Shown piece by piece: positions 1-7,883 of a stretch of DNA of 64,000 bases. A model generated the notes under the pieces. It was not told where the DNA came from. It searched no databases and saw nothing but the letters and a program-made list of their open reading frames with translations. The DNA comes from an uncultured Ectothiorhodospiraceae bacterium (lineage in GTDB: Bacteria; Pseudomonadota; Gammaproteobacteria; Nevskiales; Oceanococcaceae). The stretch is taken from NCBI GenBank assembly GCA_937141935.1, contig CAKZQS010000046.1, positions 62,001 through 126,000 on the forward strand. The letters are read 5' to 3'. Each line of letters starts with the position of its first letter. The stretch's first letter is position 1. Made by a program: the position numbers and the translations under genes.

Positions 1-303
1 TACGGCCTGCAGGTCGCGCGCCTGGCCGGCGTGCCGGACATGGTGATTCGCCGGGCGCGGCAGGTGCTGGCCACGCTGGAGGCCCAGGCCACCGGCGCGC
101 CGACACCGCAGCTGGACCTGTTTGCGCAAGGCCAACCCGCGCCCGCCGCCGCGCCGGACGACCCGCAGGCCGCCGCGCGCCAGAGCGCCGCGCTGACCCT
201 GCTGGACGAGCTGGAGGCGCTGGACCCGGATGCGCTGAGCCCGCGCGAGGCGCTGGAGCGCCTGTACGCCCTGCAGGCGCTCGCCGCGCCGCCGCGCGGT
301 TGA
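1..303 (+). CDS. mutS: DNA mismatch repair protein MutS, C-terminal end (5' partial)
   Basis: The reading frame is open from the first base and ends at TGA 301-303, so only the last 100 residues of the protein are present. It starts in the MutS family pattern YGLQVARLAGVPDMVIRRAR, which is the end of the ATPase domain where the helix-turn-helix dimerisation segment follows the ABC ATPase. A linker with QLDLF then leads to the C-terminal small domain, LDALDP-like followed by SPREALERLYALQAL, which in MutS proteins carries the tetramerisation element. MutS binds mismatches and starts methyl-directed repair with MutL. The C-terminal tail is intact, so the gene is cut only by the window edge. Confidence 0.95.
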   Translation, partial: YGLQVARLAGVPDMVIRRARQVLATLEAQATGAPTPQLDLFAQGQPAPAAAPDDPQAAARQSAALTLLDELEALDPDALSPREALERLYALQALAAPPRG

Positions 304-364
304 CGCCCATGCGCGGCCGCCGACAGACTTGCGCGCTGACCAGCTCCCGGGGGGTTTGCCGCGC

Positions 365-952
365 GTGCGCAAACTGAGTTTTGTCATCGCCCTGGCCATC
401 TATTGGCTGGGCCTGTCCGGCCACTACACCACCATGCTGCTCGGCCTCGGCCTGGCCAGCGTGCTGCTGGTCGTGTGGATCGCGCAGCGCATGGATCTGA
501 TCGACCTGGAAGGCCACCCGACGCAGCTGTCCTTGCGCATGCCGGGCTACTGGAGCTGGCTGAGCAAGGAGGTCATCGTCTCCTCGCTGGCGGTCTGCGG
601 GCGCGTGCTGCGCGGCGGCCACCGGCCGGCCGTGGGCCGCATCCCGATCTACACGCTGTCGCAGGTCGGCACGGCCACGCTGGCCAACTCGATCACGCTG
701 ACACCGGGCACGCTGGCGCTGCGCGTGGTCGACGACTGCGTCGAGGTGCACGCGCTGGATATCAGCGGGCTGGAGGATCTGCGCTCGGACCGCCTGCCGG
801 CGCGGGTGCGCCTGTTCGACCGCGCGCCGGAACTCGAGGCGATGCCGGAGCCCAACCCGCGGCCCGACGCCGCCGCCCAGGCTGGCCAGGCCGCGTCCGC
901 AGACGGTCAGCCCGGGGGCGCGGACAGACGGCCGGGAGACCGCGATGCTTGA
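365..952 (+). CDS. mrpE: Mrp-type cation/proton antiporter subunit E (MnhE/MrpE)
   Basis: First gene of the Mrp-like operon. MrpE subunits are small membrane proteins found in all Mrp antiporters, which exchange Na+ or K+ for H+ at the cytoplasmic membrane. The N-terminal 45 residues are two hydrophobic segments, followed by the MNHE-family core with SWLSKEVIVSSLAVCGRVLRG and the conserved TLANSITLTPGTLAL stretch. The last 40 residues are a low-complexity Ala/Pro/Gly/Asp tail. I chose GTG 365 (protein begins VRKLSFVIAL) because a G-rich ribosome-binding stretch lies just upstream and family members start at this point; an in-frame TTG at 329 is the alternative. It overlaps the next gene by 8 bases. 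Confidence 0.88.
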   Translation: MRKLSFVIALAIYWLGLSGHYTTMLLGLGLASVLLVVWIAQRMDLIDLEGHPTQLSLRMPGYWSWLSKEVIVSSLAVCGRVLRGGHRPAVGRIPIYTLSQVGTATLANSITLTPGTLALRVVDDCVEVHALDISGLEDLRSDRLPARVRLFDRAPELEAMPEPNPRPDAAAQAGQAASADGQPGGADRRPGDRDA

Positions 953-1238
953 AGGCGCCCTGCTTGGCCTGCTCAGCGCCACCGCGCTTGCCATCGTGCG
1001 CGTTTGGCGCGGGCCCACGATTTATGACCGCGTGCTGGCCACCAACAGCATCGGCACCAAGACCGTGCTGTTCATCGCCATCCTGTGCTTCGCCACCGGG
1101 CGGCCCGACTTCATTGACGTGGCGCTGGTCTACGCGCTGATCAACTTCATCGGCACCATCGCCGTGCTGAAGTATTTGCACTACCGCCACCTGGGCTATG
1201 GCCTGGTGCACGACGGTGGCGCCGAGGGCCAGCGATGA
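945..1238 (+). CDS. mrpF: Mrp-type antiporter subunit F (MnhF/MrpF)
   Basis: A 97-residue protein with three hydrophobic segments, the usual size for MrpF. The family pattern is visible as RVWRGPTIYDRVLATNSIG after the first membrane helix and ALVYALINFIGTIAVLKYL in the third. MrpF packs with subunits E and G in the antiporter complex. The gene sits between mrpE and mrpG with short overlaps (8 and 4 bases), so translation is probably coupled. Confidence 0.93.
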   Translation: MLEGALLGLLSATALAIVRVWRGPTIYDRVLATNSIGTKTVLFIAILCFATGRPDFIDVALVYALINFIGTIAVLKYLHYRHLGYGLVHDGGAEGQR

Positions 1239-1528
1239 CGCTGCTGGGCACCGGCCTGGTGCTGCTGGGGGTGCTGGTCAGCCTGATCGATGCGGTGGGC
1301 ATGCTGCGCTTTGAAAACGTCTACGTGCGCTCGCATGCGGCCAGCCTGACGGACACGCTGGGCGCCGGCCTGGTGGTGGTCGGCCTGCTGCTGCTGAGCC
1401 CCTCGCTGGTCGTGGCCTTCAAGCTCGCGCTGCTGCTGCTGTTTTTGATCTTCTCCTCGCCCACGGCCACCCATGCGCTGGCCCAGGCCGCGCTGCACGA
1501 GGGTGTGAAGACGGAGGCGGAGTCGTGA
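1235..1528 (+). CDS. mrpG: Mrp-type antiporter subunit G (MnhG/MrpG)
   Basis: A 97-residue three-helix membrane protein. The PhaG/MnhG/YufB family signature is clear: VGMLRFENVYVRSHAASLTD followed by TLGAGLVVVG. Homologues carry RFPD and RxHAAT at these places, so the Asn replacing Pro-Asp is a small deviation. ATG overlaps the mrpF stop by 4 bases, and the stop overlaps the GTG of the next gene. It forms the EFG module of the antiporter. Confidence 0.93.
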   Translation: MTLLGTGLVLLGVLVSLIDAVGMLRFENVYVRSHAASLTDTLGAGLVVVGLLLLSPSLVVAFKLALLLLFLIFSSPTATHALAQAALHEGVKTEAES

Positions 1529-2106
1529 GCATCGGCGCCACCACCGCGATGCTGCTGGGCCTGCTGGCGCTGCAGGTCGTCGTCGCCTTCGCCATCGTGC
1601 GCAGCCGCGATGTCTTCGCGGCCACGATGCTCTCGGGCACACTGTCGCTGCTGGCGGCCTCGCTGTTCATGGTGCTCGACGCGGCCGACGTGGCCTTCAC
1701 CGAAGCCGCCGTCGGCGCGGGCATCTCCACGGCACTGATTCTGGGCGCGCTGGCGCTGATGCGCTTTCGCACCCGCGGGCCGCGCCGGGCCAACCGCGGC
1801 CTGGCGCTGGCCGCCTGCGCCGCGCTGCTGCTGCTGTGGCTGAGTCTGATCCCGCAGATGCCGCGCATTGGCGATGCGCAAAGCCCGCTGCAGCAGCACC
1901 CGCTGACCGTCGAGTACATCGAGGGCACGCGCGAGAAGATCAAGATTCCGAACGCGGTGACGGGCGTACTGGGCAGCTACCGCGGCTTCGACACGCTGGG
2001 CGAGGCCTATGTGATTTTCGTGGCCGGCCTGGCGGTGTACCTGCTGCTGGGCAGCCGCCGGCCGCGCCGCGTGGACCCCGAGGAGGAGCGCTATGCGGAC
2101 CGGTAG
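1525..2106 (+). CDS. MbhD/MbhE-like subunit (DUF4040), the detached C-terminal part of MrpA
   Basis: A 193-residue membrane protein starting at GTG 1525 in a GTGA overlap with mrpG. The first 85 residues match the MbhD/DUF4040 fold: a hydrophobic helix pair with FTEAAVGAGISTALILGALA, where the acidic residue in the helix is the conserved feature. The second half carries the MbhE-like pattern SYRGFDTLGEAYVIFVAG. In classical Mrp systems these two modules are fused to the C-terminus of MrpA; here they stand alone, as in Mbh/Mbx-type complexes and in dispersed Mrp clusters. Its likely role is the proton/ion path at the junction with the antiporter-like subunits. Confidence 0.85.
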   Translation: MSIGATTAMLLGLLALQVVVAFAIVRSRDVFAATMLSGTLSLLAASLFMVLDAADVAFTEAAVGAGISTALILGALALMRFRTRGPRRANRGLALAACAALLLLWLSLIPQMPRIGDAQSPLQQHPLTVEYIEGTREKIKIPNAVTGVLGSYRGFDTLGEAYVIFVAGLAVYLLLGSRRPRRVDPEEERYADR

Positions 2107-2524
2107 CCCGGTCGTCGTGCGGGTTGTCACCAAGCAGCTCGTCCCGCCGATTCTGCTGTTTGCGCTCTACGTGCAGTTCCATGGCGACTACGGCCCGGGC
2201 GGCGGCTTTCAGGCCGGCGTCATCTTCGCCGCGGGCATCGTGCTCTACGCGATGGTCTTTGGCATCGAAACGGCCAAGGCCGTGCTGCCGCCCAGCGTGC
2301 TGCTGCGGCTGGCGCCGCTGGGCGTGCTGCTGTTCTCCGCGGTTGGCCTCTACGGGCTGGCCACCGGCTATCACTTCCTGGATTACGCCGCGCTGGACCC
2401 GGAGGACCCGGCCCATGGCCAGCACCTGGGCCTGCTGCTGATCGAGTTCGGCGTGGGCGTGACCGTGGCCGCGACGATGCTGCTCTTGTTCTACACCTTC
2501 ACCAGCCGGAGGCCGCCGCGATGA
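2093..2524 (+). CDS. mrpB: Mrp-type antiporter subunit B (MnhB/MrpB)
   Basis: A 143-residue protein with four predicted membrane helices. The MnhB signature is visible as LYVQFHGDYGPGGGFQAGVI (HGxxxPGGGFQxG). It starts with ATG 14 bases before the end of the preceding gene, with the codons for KQLVPPILLFAL close behind. Its stop overlaps the ATG of mrpC by 4 bases. Its place between the MbhD/E-like gene and subunit C is the usual Mrp order. Confidence 0.93.
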   Translation: MRTGSPVVVRVVTKQLVPPILLFALYVQFHGDYGPGGGFQAGVIFAAGIVLYAMVFGIETAKAVLPPSVLLRLAPLGVLLFSAVGLYGLATGYHFLDYAALDPEDPAHGQHLGLLLIEFGVGVTVAATMLLLFYTFTSRRPPR

Positions 2525-2877
2525 CCCTGTGGGCCTCGCAGCTCTTCTACGCGCTGGACGGGCTGCTGCTGGTGACCGGGCTCTACCTCGTCATCGCCCA
2601 GGACAACCTGGTCAAGAAGCTGCTGGGGCTGTCGCTGTTCCAGGTGGCGATCTTCGTGTTCTACCTGAGCCTGGGCAAGCTCTTCCCCGGCGGGGCGGCC
2701 GTTCTGCTGCCGGAGCAGTCGATCTATTCGCACCCGCTGCCGCATGTGCTGATCCTGACGGCGATCGTCGTGGGCATCGCCACCCTGGCCGTGGGCCTGG
2801 CGCTGGTGGTGCGCGTGCAGGAGGAACTGGGCAGCACCGAAGAGGATGAAGCCCGCCTGGAGGACCGGCGCCGATGA
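2521..2877 (+). CDS. mrpC: Mrp-type antiporter subunit C (NuoK-like)
   Basis: A 118-residue, three-helix protein homologous to NuoK of complex I. The NuoK-like third helix reads LILTAIVVGIATLAVGLAL. The first half has the NLVKKLLGLSLFQ pattern typical of MnhC. The C-terminal 15 residues are charged and cytoplasmic. ATGA overlaps join it to both neighbours. Confidence 0.93.
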   Translation: MTLWASQLFYALDGLLLVTGLYLVIAQDNLVKKLLGLSLFQVAIFVFYLSLGKLFPGGAAVLLPEQSIYSHPLPHVLILTAIVVGIATLAVGLALVVRVQEELGSTEEDEARLEDRRR

Positions 2878-4304
2878 GCGAGATCCTGCTGATCGCGCCC
2901 GTCCTGCTGCCGCTGCTGATCGCCCCGCTGGTCGTCATGCTGGGCAGCCAGCGGGCCGGCTGGCTGCTGGCCGTGCTGGCGGCACTGGTCGCCACGCTGG
3001 CCTCGGCTGCGTTGCTGCCGGCGCTGGGCGAGGGGCCGCGCAGCTATCACTTTGGCAACTGGCCGCCGCCCTTTGGCATCGAATATGTGCTGGACGGGCT
3101 GAACACGCCGCTGCTGCTGCTGACCAACGCCAGCGCCCTGCTCGCGCTGATTGCCGCCACGCCCGCCACGTTGGCCGGCCGCTTCGCCGGCCGCGAGCCG
3201 GTGTTTTATGCGCTGTTCCTGCTGTGCCTCTCCGGCCTGTCCGGGATTCTGGCCACCGGCGATGCCTTCAACGTCTTCGTCTTTCTCGAGATCTCCTCGC
3301 TGTGCACCTACGGCCTGGTCGCCGCGGGGCCGCGCCCGGGGTCGGCGCTGGCCGCCTTCCAGTACCTGATTCTGGGCACGCTGGGCGGCAGTTTTGTTTT
3401 GCTCGGCGTGGGCTTTTGGCTGCAGGCCACCGGCACGCTGAACATGGCCGACCTGGCGCAGCGGCTGCCGCAAAGCGAGTACGGCGAGGTGGCGCTGGCC
3501 GGCAGCGTGCTGCTGCTGCTGGGCTTTGCGCTCAAGTCGGCCAGCTTCCCGCTGCAGCAATGGCTGCCGGCGGTCTATGCCGCCGCGCCCTGGCCGGTCA
3601 CCGCCTTTTTGGCCGCCTGTGCCACCAAGGTCGCGATCTACGCCATGGTGCGCCTGGCGCTGGATGTCGCCGCGCTGGGCGAGGCCGCGCGCTGGCTGTT
3701 CGGGCTGATCGCGCTGGTGGGCATCGTCTGGGGCGCGCTGGCCGCGTGCGTGCAACGCGATCTGCGCCGCATGCTGGCCTGGTCCTCGGTGTCGCAGCTG
3801 GGCTACATCCTGTTCGCCTTTTCGCTGGGCACCGCGGCCGGCGTGACCGCGGCGATGATCCAGTTCTTCAGCCATGGCGCGATCAAGGGCGGGCTGTTCC
3901 TGGCCCTGGGCCCGGCCCGCAGCTTCGATGACCTGGCCGGGTTGCGCGAGCGCGAGCCCTGGCGCTGCGCGATGCTGACGCTGCTGACGATGGGCCTGCT
4001 GGGCGTGCCGCTCACCGCCGGCTTCGCCGCCAAATGGGCGCTGCTGTCGGCCGCCGCGCAGGCCGGGCACGGCATCGGCCTGGGCGTGGTGATTTTCAGT
4101 TCGCTGCTGGCGGTGGTTTATTGCCTGCGGCTGCTGGAGCCGGTGTGGCTGCGTGCGCCGCAACGCGACGCGCCGCAGCTGCCGCGCCACGCCATGCTGC
4201 TGCCGCCGGCGCTGGCCACGCTGGCCATGTTCGCGCTGGGCCTGACGCCCTGGGCGGCCAGCTTTGGCCGGCCCGCCGCGCAGGCCCTGGGTTGGGCGCC
4301 ATGA
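2874..4304 (+). CDS. mrpD: Mrp-type antiporter subunit D (NuoM/N-like proton-conducting subunit), copy 1
   Basis: A 476-residue protein of about 14 membrane helices of the proton-conducting transporter family. Key features are the broken-helix lysine at K221 in ALKSASFPLQQWLP, a second buried lysine at K252 in ACATKVAIYA, and the segment RDLRRMLAWSSVSQLGYILF. HGAIKGGLF lies in the second antiporter half. These are the residues that carry protons in complex I and Mrp. It is the first of three related but non-identical subunits in the operon, so it probably came from divergence rather than recent duplication. Start ATG 2874 overlaps mrpC by 4 bases. Confidence 0.92.
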   Translation: MSEILLIAPVLLPLLIAPLVVMLGSQRAGWLLAVLAALVATLASAALLPALGEGPRSYHFGNWPPPFGIEYVLDGLNTPLLLLTNASALLALIAATPATLAGRFAGREPVFYALFLLCLSGLSGILATGDAFNVFVFLEISSLCTYGLVAAGPRPGSALAAFQYLILGTLGGSFVLLGVGFWLQATGTLNMADLAQRLPQSEYGEVALAGSVLLLLGFALKSASFPLQQWLPAVYAAAPWPVTAFLAACATKVAIYAMVRLALDVAALGEAARWLFGLIALVGIVWGALAACVQRDLRRMLAWSSVSQLGYILFAFSLGTAAGVTAAMIQFFSHGAIKGGLFLALGPARSFDDLAGLREREPWRCAMLTLLTMGLLGVPLTAGFAAKWALLSAAAQAGHGIGLGVVIFSSLLAVVYCLRLLEPVWLRAPQRDAPQLPRHAMLLPPALATLAMFALGLTPWAASFGRPAAQALGWAP

Positions 4305-5770
4305 GCGCGCTGCTCTCCACCGTCCCGCCGCTGCTGTGGCCGGTGCTGGCGCCGGCGCTGCTGGCGCTGCTGATCATCCTGGCCCGCCCGGCGCCGAATG
4401 TGCGCGAGGGCCTGGCGCTGGCCGTGGGCCTGGCCAATGCGGCGCTGTGGCTGAGCTGGTGGCTGGGCGCGCCCCCGCCGCCGCTGCTGCTGCACGAGTT
4501 CCAGCCCGGGCTGAGCCTGTCGCTGTCGCTGGAGCCGCTGGGCCTGCTGTTCGGCACCGTGGCGGCCGTGCTGTGGCCGATTACCACGGTGTACGCGGCC
4601 GGCTACATGCGCGCCAATTCCGAAGAGCGGCAAAACGCCTTCTTTGCCGCCTTCGCCGCCTCCATCGCCGGCGCGCAACTGATCGCGCTGGCCGGCGATT
4701 TGCTGACGCTGTTCGTGGGCTACGAATGGCTGACGCTGGCCACCTGGCCGCTGGTCACGCACAAGCGCAACGCCGATGCGCTGCGCGGCGGCCGCATCTA
4801 CCTGGGCTTTTTGCTGGCCACCTCGCTGGGGCTGCTGCTGCCGGCCATCGTCATCACGGTGATGGTCGCGGGCAGCGCCGACTTCGTCGCCGGCGGCTTG
4901 CTGCGCGGCAGCGGGCTGTCGGCCACCGCGCTGACGCTGCTGTTTGCCGCCTATCTCTTCGGCATTGGCAAGGCGGCCCTGATGCCGGTGCACCGCTGGC
5001 TGCCGGCCGCGATGGTGGCGCCCACGCCGGTCAGCGCGCTGCTGCACGCCGTGGCCGTGGTCAAGGCCGGCGTATTCGTGGTGTTGAAGATCACGATCTA
5101 CGTCTTTGGCCCGGAGCTGCTCAGCCGCACCAACGCCGCGCAGCTGCTGCTGTGGGTGGCCAGCGCCAGCCTGGTGCTGGCCTCGGTGCAGGCCTGGCGT
5201 GCCGACCACCTCAAACAGCGGCTGGCCTATTCGACGATCAGCCAGCTGGCCTATGTCAGCCTGGCCGCCTGCCTGCTGGTACCCGGCGCGCTGCTGGGCG
5301 GCGCGCTGCAGATCCTGGCGCATGCCTTCGGCAAGATCACGCTGTTTTTCTGCGCCGGCGCGATCTACACCGCCGCGCACAAGCAGCAGGTCTCGCAGCT
5401 CGACGGCCTGGGCTGGGCCATGCCCTTCACCTTTGGCGCCTTCGCCGTCGCGTCGCTGTCGATCATTGGCCTGCCGCCGGGCGCGGGGGCCTGGGTCAAG
5501 TGGTACCTGGCGCTGGGCAGCATCGATGCCGGCCAGTGGGCGGTGCTGGGCGTGCTGGCGGCCAGCACCATGCTCAACATCGCCTACCTGCTGCCCATCC
5601 CGCTGCGCGGCTTTTTTGCCGTGCCGCGCCCAGCCAGCGTGACGCGGGCCGAGGCGCCCTGGGCCTTGCTGGCGCCCTTGTTGCTCACCGCGGCGCTGTC
5701 GGTGGTCTGGTTTTTTGCCCTCGGGCCGGTCATCGACCGCCTGCTGCTGATTGAGGGGGTGGGCCGATGA
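4301..5770 (+). CDS. NuoL/NuoM-like proton-conducting antiporter subunit, copy 2
   Basis: A 489-residue polytopic membrane protein. It shows the NuoM/MrpA-type core FGIGKAALMPVHRWLPAAM followed by VAPTPVSALLHAVAVVKAG, with the conserved Lys, the PTPVSALLHA loop and the second Lys. The gate glutamate is in GYEWLTLATWPLV. ATG 4301 was chosen because it overlaps the mrpD stop as ATGA and because the frame upstream of it lies inside mrpD. It most resembles the N-terminal antiporter domain of MrpA, so together with the separate MbhD/E-like gene it may stand in for a split MrpA. Confidence 0.9.
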   Translation: MSALLSTVPPLLWPVLAPALLALLIILARPAPNVREGLALAVGLANAALWLSWWLGAPPPPLLLHEFQPGLSLSLSLEPLGLLFGTVAAVLWPITTVYAAGYMRANSEERQNAFFAAFAASIAGAQLIALAGDLLTLFVGYEWLTLATWPLVTHKRNADALRGGRIYLGFLLATSLGLLLPAIVITVMVAGSADFVAGGLLRGSGLSATALTLLFAAYLFGIGKAALMPVHRWLPAAMVAPTPVSALLHAVAVVKAGVFVVLKITIYVFGPELLSRTNAAQLLLWVASASLVLASVQAWRADHLKQRLAYSTISQLAYVSLAACLLVPGALLGGALQILAHAFGKITLFFCAGAIYTAAHKQQVSQLDGLGWAMPFTFGAFAVASLSIIGLPPGAGAWVKWYLALGSIDAGQWAVLGVLAASTMLNIAYLLPIPLRGFFAVPRPASVTRAEAPWALLAPLLLTAALSVVWFFALGPVIDRLLLIEGVGR

Positions 5771-6030
5771 GCTCCGAAGCACCCAAGACCGCCGGACAGG
5801 AGGACGCGGCGCAGGAGCGCGGCGTGCGCCTGGCCATTCGCATCCTGCTGGCGCTGGGCCTGCTCAGCGTGCTGGCGGAGTTCGTGATCCACCGGCATAC
5901 CGAATTCGGCTTCTCCGCCCTGCCCGGCTTTTACGCGCTGGTGGGCTTTGCCGCCTATTGCGCCATCGTGCTGGGCGCCAAGGCCCTGCGGCCCTTGCTG
6001 AAGCGGCCCGAGGACTACTATGGCGACTGA
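5767..6030 (+). CDS. Small two-helix membrane protein of the Mrp-like operon
   Basis: An 87-residue protein. The first 20 residues are polar and Glu-rich. Two hydrophobic segments follow, LAIRILLALGLLSVLAEFVI and a second one around GFYALVGFAAYCAIVLGAKA, separated by a His/Glu-containing loop. The C-terminus, RPEDYYGD, is charged. ATG 5767 overlaps the previous stop and its end overlaps the next gene by 11 bases, so it is clearly a member of the operon. I do not recognise the family. Its position between two antiporter-like subunits suggests an accessory or assembly role. Confidence 0.75.
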   Translation: MSSEAPKTAGQEDAAQERGVRLAIRILLALGLLSVLAEFVIHRHTEFGFSALPGFYALVGFAAYCAIVLGAKALRPLLKRPEDYYGD

Positions 6031-7714
6031 GCTGTGGCTGCACCCGGCCAGCCTGCTATACCTGGCCGCGGCGCTGATCTGGCTGTTGCCCAAGGCCGGC
6101 GGGCGGGTGCTGGCGGTCGTGGCCCCACTGGGCGCACTGGCCGCGCTGTGGCTGCTGCCCGGCGGGTTGAGCCTGAGCTTTGCCGGGCTGGACTGGGAGT
6201 TCTGGCGCGCCGACCGCCTGGCCCGTCTCTTTGGCACCGTGTTCCTGCTCGCCGGCGCACTTGGGCTGCTCTACGCCTGGCCGGAAAACAACCGCCGCAT
6301 CTTCAGCGCGGGGCTGGCCTATGCCGGCTCGGCGGTGGGCGCCACGCTGGCCGGCGACCTGGCGACGCTGTTCCTGTACTGGGAGCTGACGGCACTGGCC
6401 TCGCTGCCGCTGCTGATCTACCGCCACCCGGATTACGGCCTGTCGCTTAACGCGCTGCTGCGCTATTTCGCGCTGCAGATCCTGTCCGGGCTGCTGCTGC
6501 TCTACGGCATCGTCGAGCGCGAGCTGGCCGGCCTGGGGCTGGGCTTTGACGCCATCGGGCTGGACAGCCCCGGCGGGCTGTGGATCCTGCTGGGCTTTGG
6601 CATCAAGGCGGCCTTCCCGCTGCTGCACAACTGGGTGCAGGACGCCTACCCCCGCGCCAGCCCGGCCGGCACGGTTTTGCTGTCGACCTTCACCACCAAG
6701 CTGGCGATCTATGTGCTGATCCGCGGCTTCGCCGGCACCGACATCCTGGTGCCCATTGGCGTGGTGATGACGCTGTTCCCGATCTTCTACGCGGTGCTGG
6801 AAAACGACCTGCGCCGCGTGCTGGCCTACAGCCTGAACAACCAGCTCGGCTTCATGGTCGTGGGTGTGGGCATCGGCACGCCGCTGGCGCTGGACGGTGC
6901 CGCGGCGCATGCCTTCTGCCACATCCTGTACAAGTCGCTGCTGTTCATGAGCATGGGCGCGGTGCTGTTCCGCACCGGCACCACCAAGGCCACCGAGCTG
7001 GGCGGGCTGTATCGCTCGATGCCGTGGACGGCGCGCTTCTGCATCGTCGGCTCGGCCTCGATTTCGGCCTTGCCGCTGCTGTCGGGCTTTGTCTCCAAGT
7101 CGATGATCATGGCCGCCGCCGTATACGAGGGCCAGGCCTGGGTCTGGGTAGCGCTGCTGATCGCCTCGGCCGGCGTGCTCGACCACTCGGGCATCAAGGT
7201 GCCCTTCTTCGCCTTCTTCGCCCACGACTCGGGCCGCCGCGTCGACGAGGCCCCGCGCTCGATGCTGCTGGCCATGGCCATCACCGCGGCCGGCTGCATC
7301 CTCATCGGCCTGGCGCCGGGGCTGCTGTATGCGCTGCTGCCGCTGGGCAGCGATTACCACCCCTACACGGCCGACCACGTCGTCACGCAGATGCAGCTGC
7401 TGCTGTTCGCCGGCCTGGCCTTTGTCTGGCTGTTCCGCAGCGGCCGCTACCCCGACGAGGTGCGGGCGGCAAACCTGGACTTCGACGTGACCTACCGCCG
7501 CTGGATTCCGCAAAGCGTACTGGCCGTCGAGGGCGGCCTGGCGCAGGCCGGCGGCCGGCTGGGCGCGCAGGCCGGGCGCCTGGCGCAGAGCCTGCTGGCG
7601 GGCTGGCGGCGCGTCGGCAGCGACACCGGCGCCCTCGGCGGCACGCCCGCCGTGGGCTGGATGACCGCCGTCTTTCTGCTACTCGCCGCCTTGGTCGGCG
7701 GCTGGCTGGTCTAA
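6020..7714 (+). CDS. MrpD/NuoM-like proton-conducting antiporter subunit, copy 3
   Basis: A 564-residue polytopic protein of the same transporter family. Visible features are FLYWELTALASLPLLIYR with the gate Glu, GFGIKAAFPLLHNWVQDAYP with the broken-helix Lys, TFTTKLAIYVLIRGFAG with the second Lys, and NDLRRVLAYSLNNQLGFMV. About 100 extra C-terminal residues include an amphipathic Ala/Gln/Gly-rich stretch and a final hydrophobic helix (VGWMTAVFLLLAALVGGWLV). That recalls the lateral helix and terminal anchor of NuoL, though no homology is claimed. It is the last gene of the operon. The start ATG overlaps the small-protein gene by 11 bases. Confidence 0.9.
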   Translation: MATELWLHPASLLYLAAALIWLLPKAGGRVLAVVAPLGALAALWLLPGGLSLSFAGLDWEFWRADRLARLFGTVFLLAGALGLLYAWPENNRRIFSAGLAYAGSAVGATLAGDLATLFLYWELTALASLPLLIYRHPDYGLSLNALLRYFALQILSGLLLLYGIVERELAGLGLGFDAIGLDSPGGLWILLGFGIKAAFPLLHNWVQDAYPRASPAGTVLLSTFTTKLAIYVLIRGFAGTDILVPIGVVMTLFPIFYAVLENDLRRVLAYSLNNQLGFMVVGVGIGTPLALDGAAAHAFCHILYKSLLFMSMGAVLFRTGTTKATELGGLYRSMPWTARFCIVGSASISALPLLSGFVSKSMIMAAAVYEGQAWVWVALLIASAGVLDHSGIKVPFFAFFAHDSGRRVDEAPRSMLLAMAITAAGCILIGLAPGLLYALLPLGSDYHPYTADHVVTQMQLLLFAGLAFVWLFRSGRYPDEVRAANLDFDVTYRRWIPQSVLAVEGGLAQAGGRLGAQAGRLAQSLLAGWRRVGSDTGALGGTPAVGWMTAVFLLLAALVGGWLV

Positions 7715-7883
7715 GGCCCCGGACGCACTGCGCGCCGGGCTTCACCGCCGGCGCCAGGTCCACGCCGGGTCCACGCAAGTTCGCCGAACCTTCGACGACG
7801 GGTCACCGGCGCCACCCTGGCGGCGCCGGCAACCTCGTCAGGTCAACGCAGTCTTCGCGCGAGCCGCTTAGGGCTCGGGCCGA
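7715..7883. other. Intergenic region between convergent genes, with two hairpins
   Basis: This gap separates the end of the Mrp-like operon from the convergent lipoprotein gene. It holds an 8-bp GC stem (CCGGCGCC 7806-7813 with GGCGCCGG 7822-7829) and a 6-bp stem (CGAGCC 7860-7865 with GGCTCG 7872-7877). Neither is followed by a T run on either strand, so they are at best weak bidirectional terminators. Confidence 0.35.
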
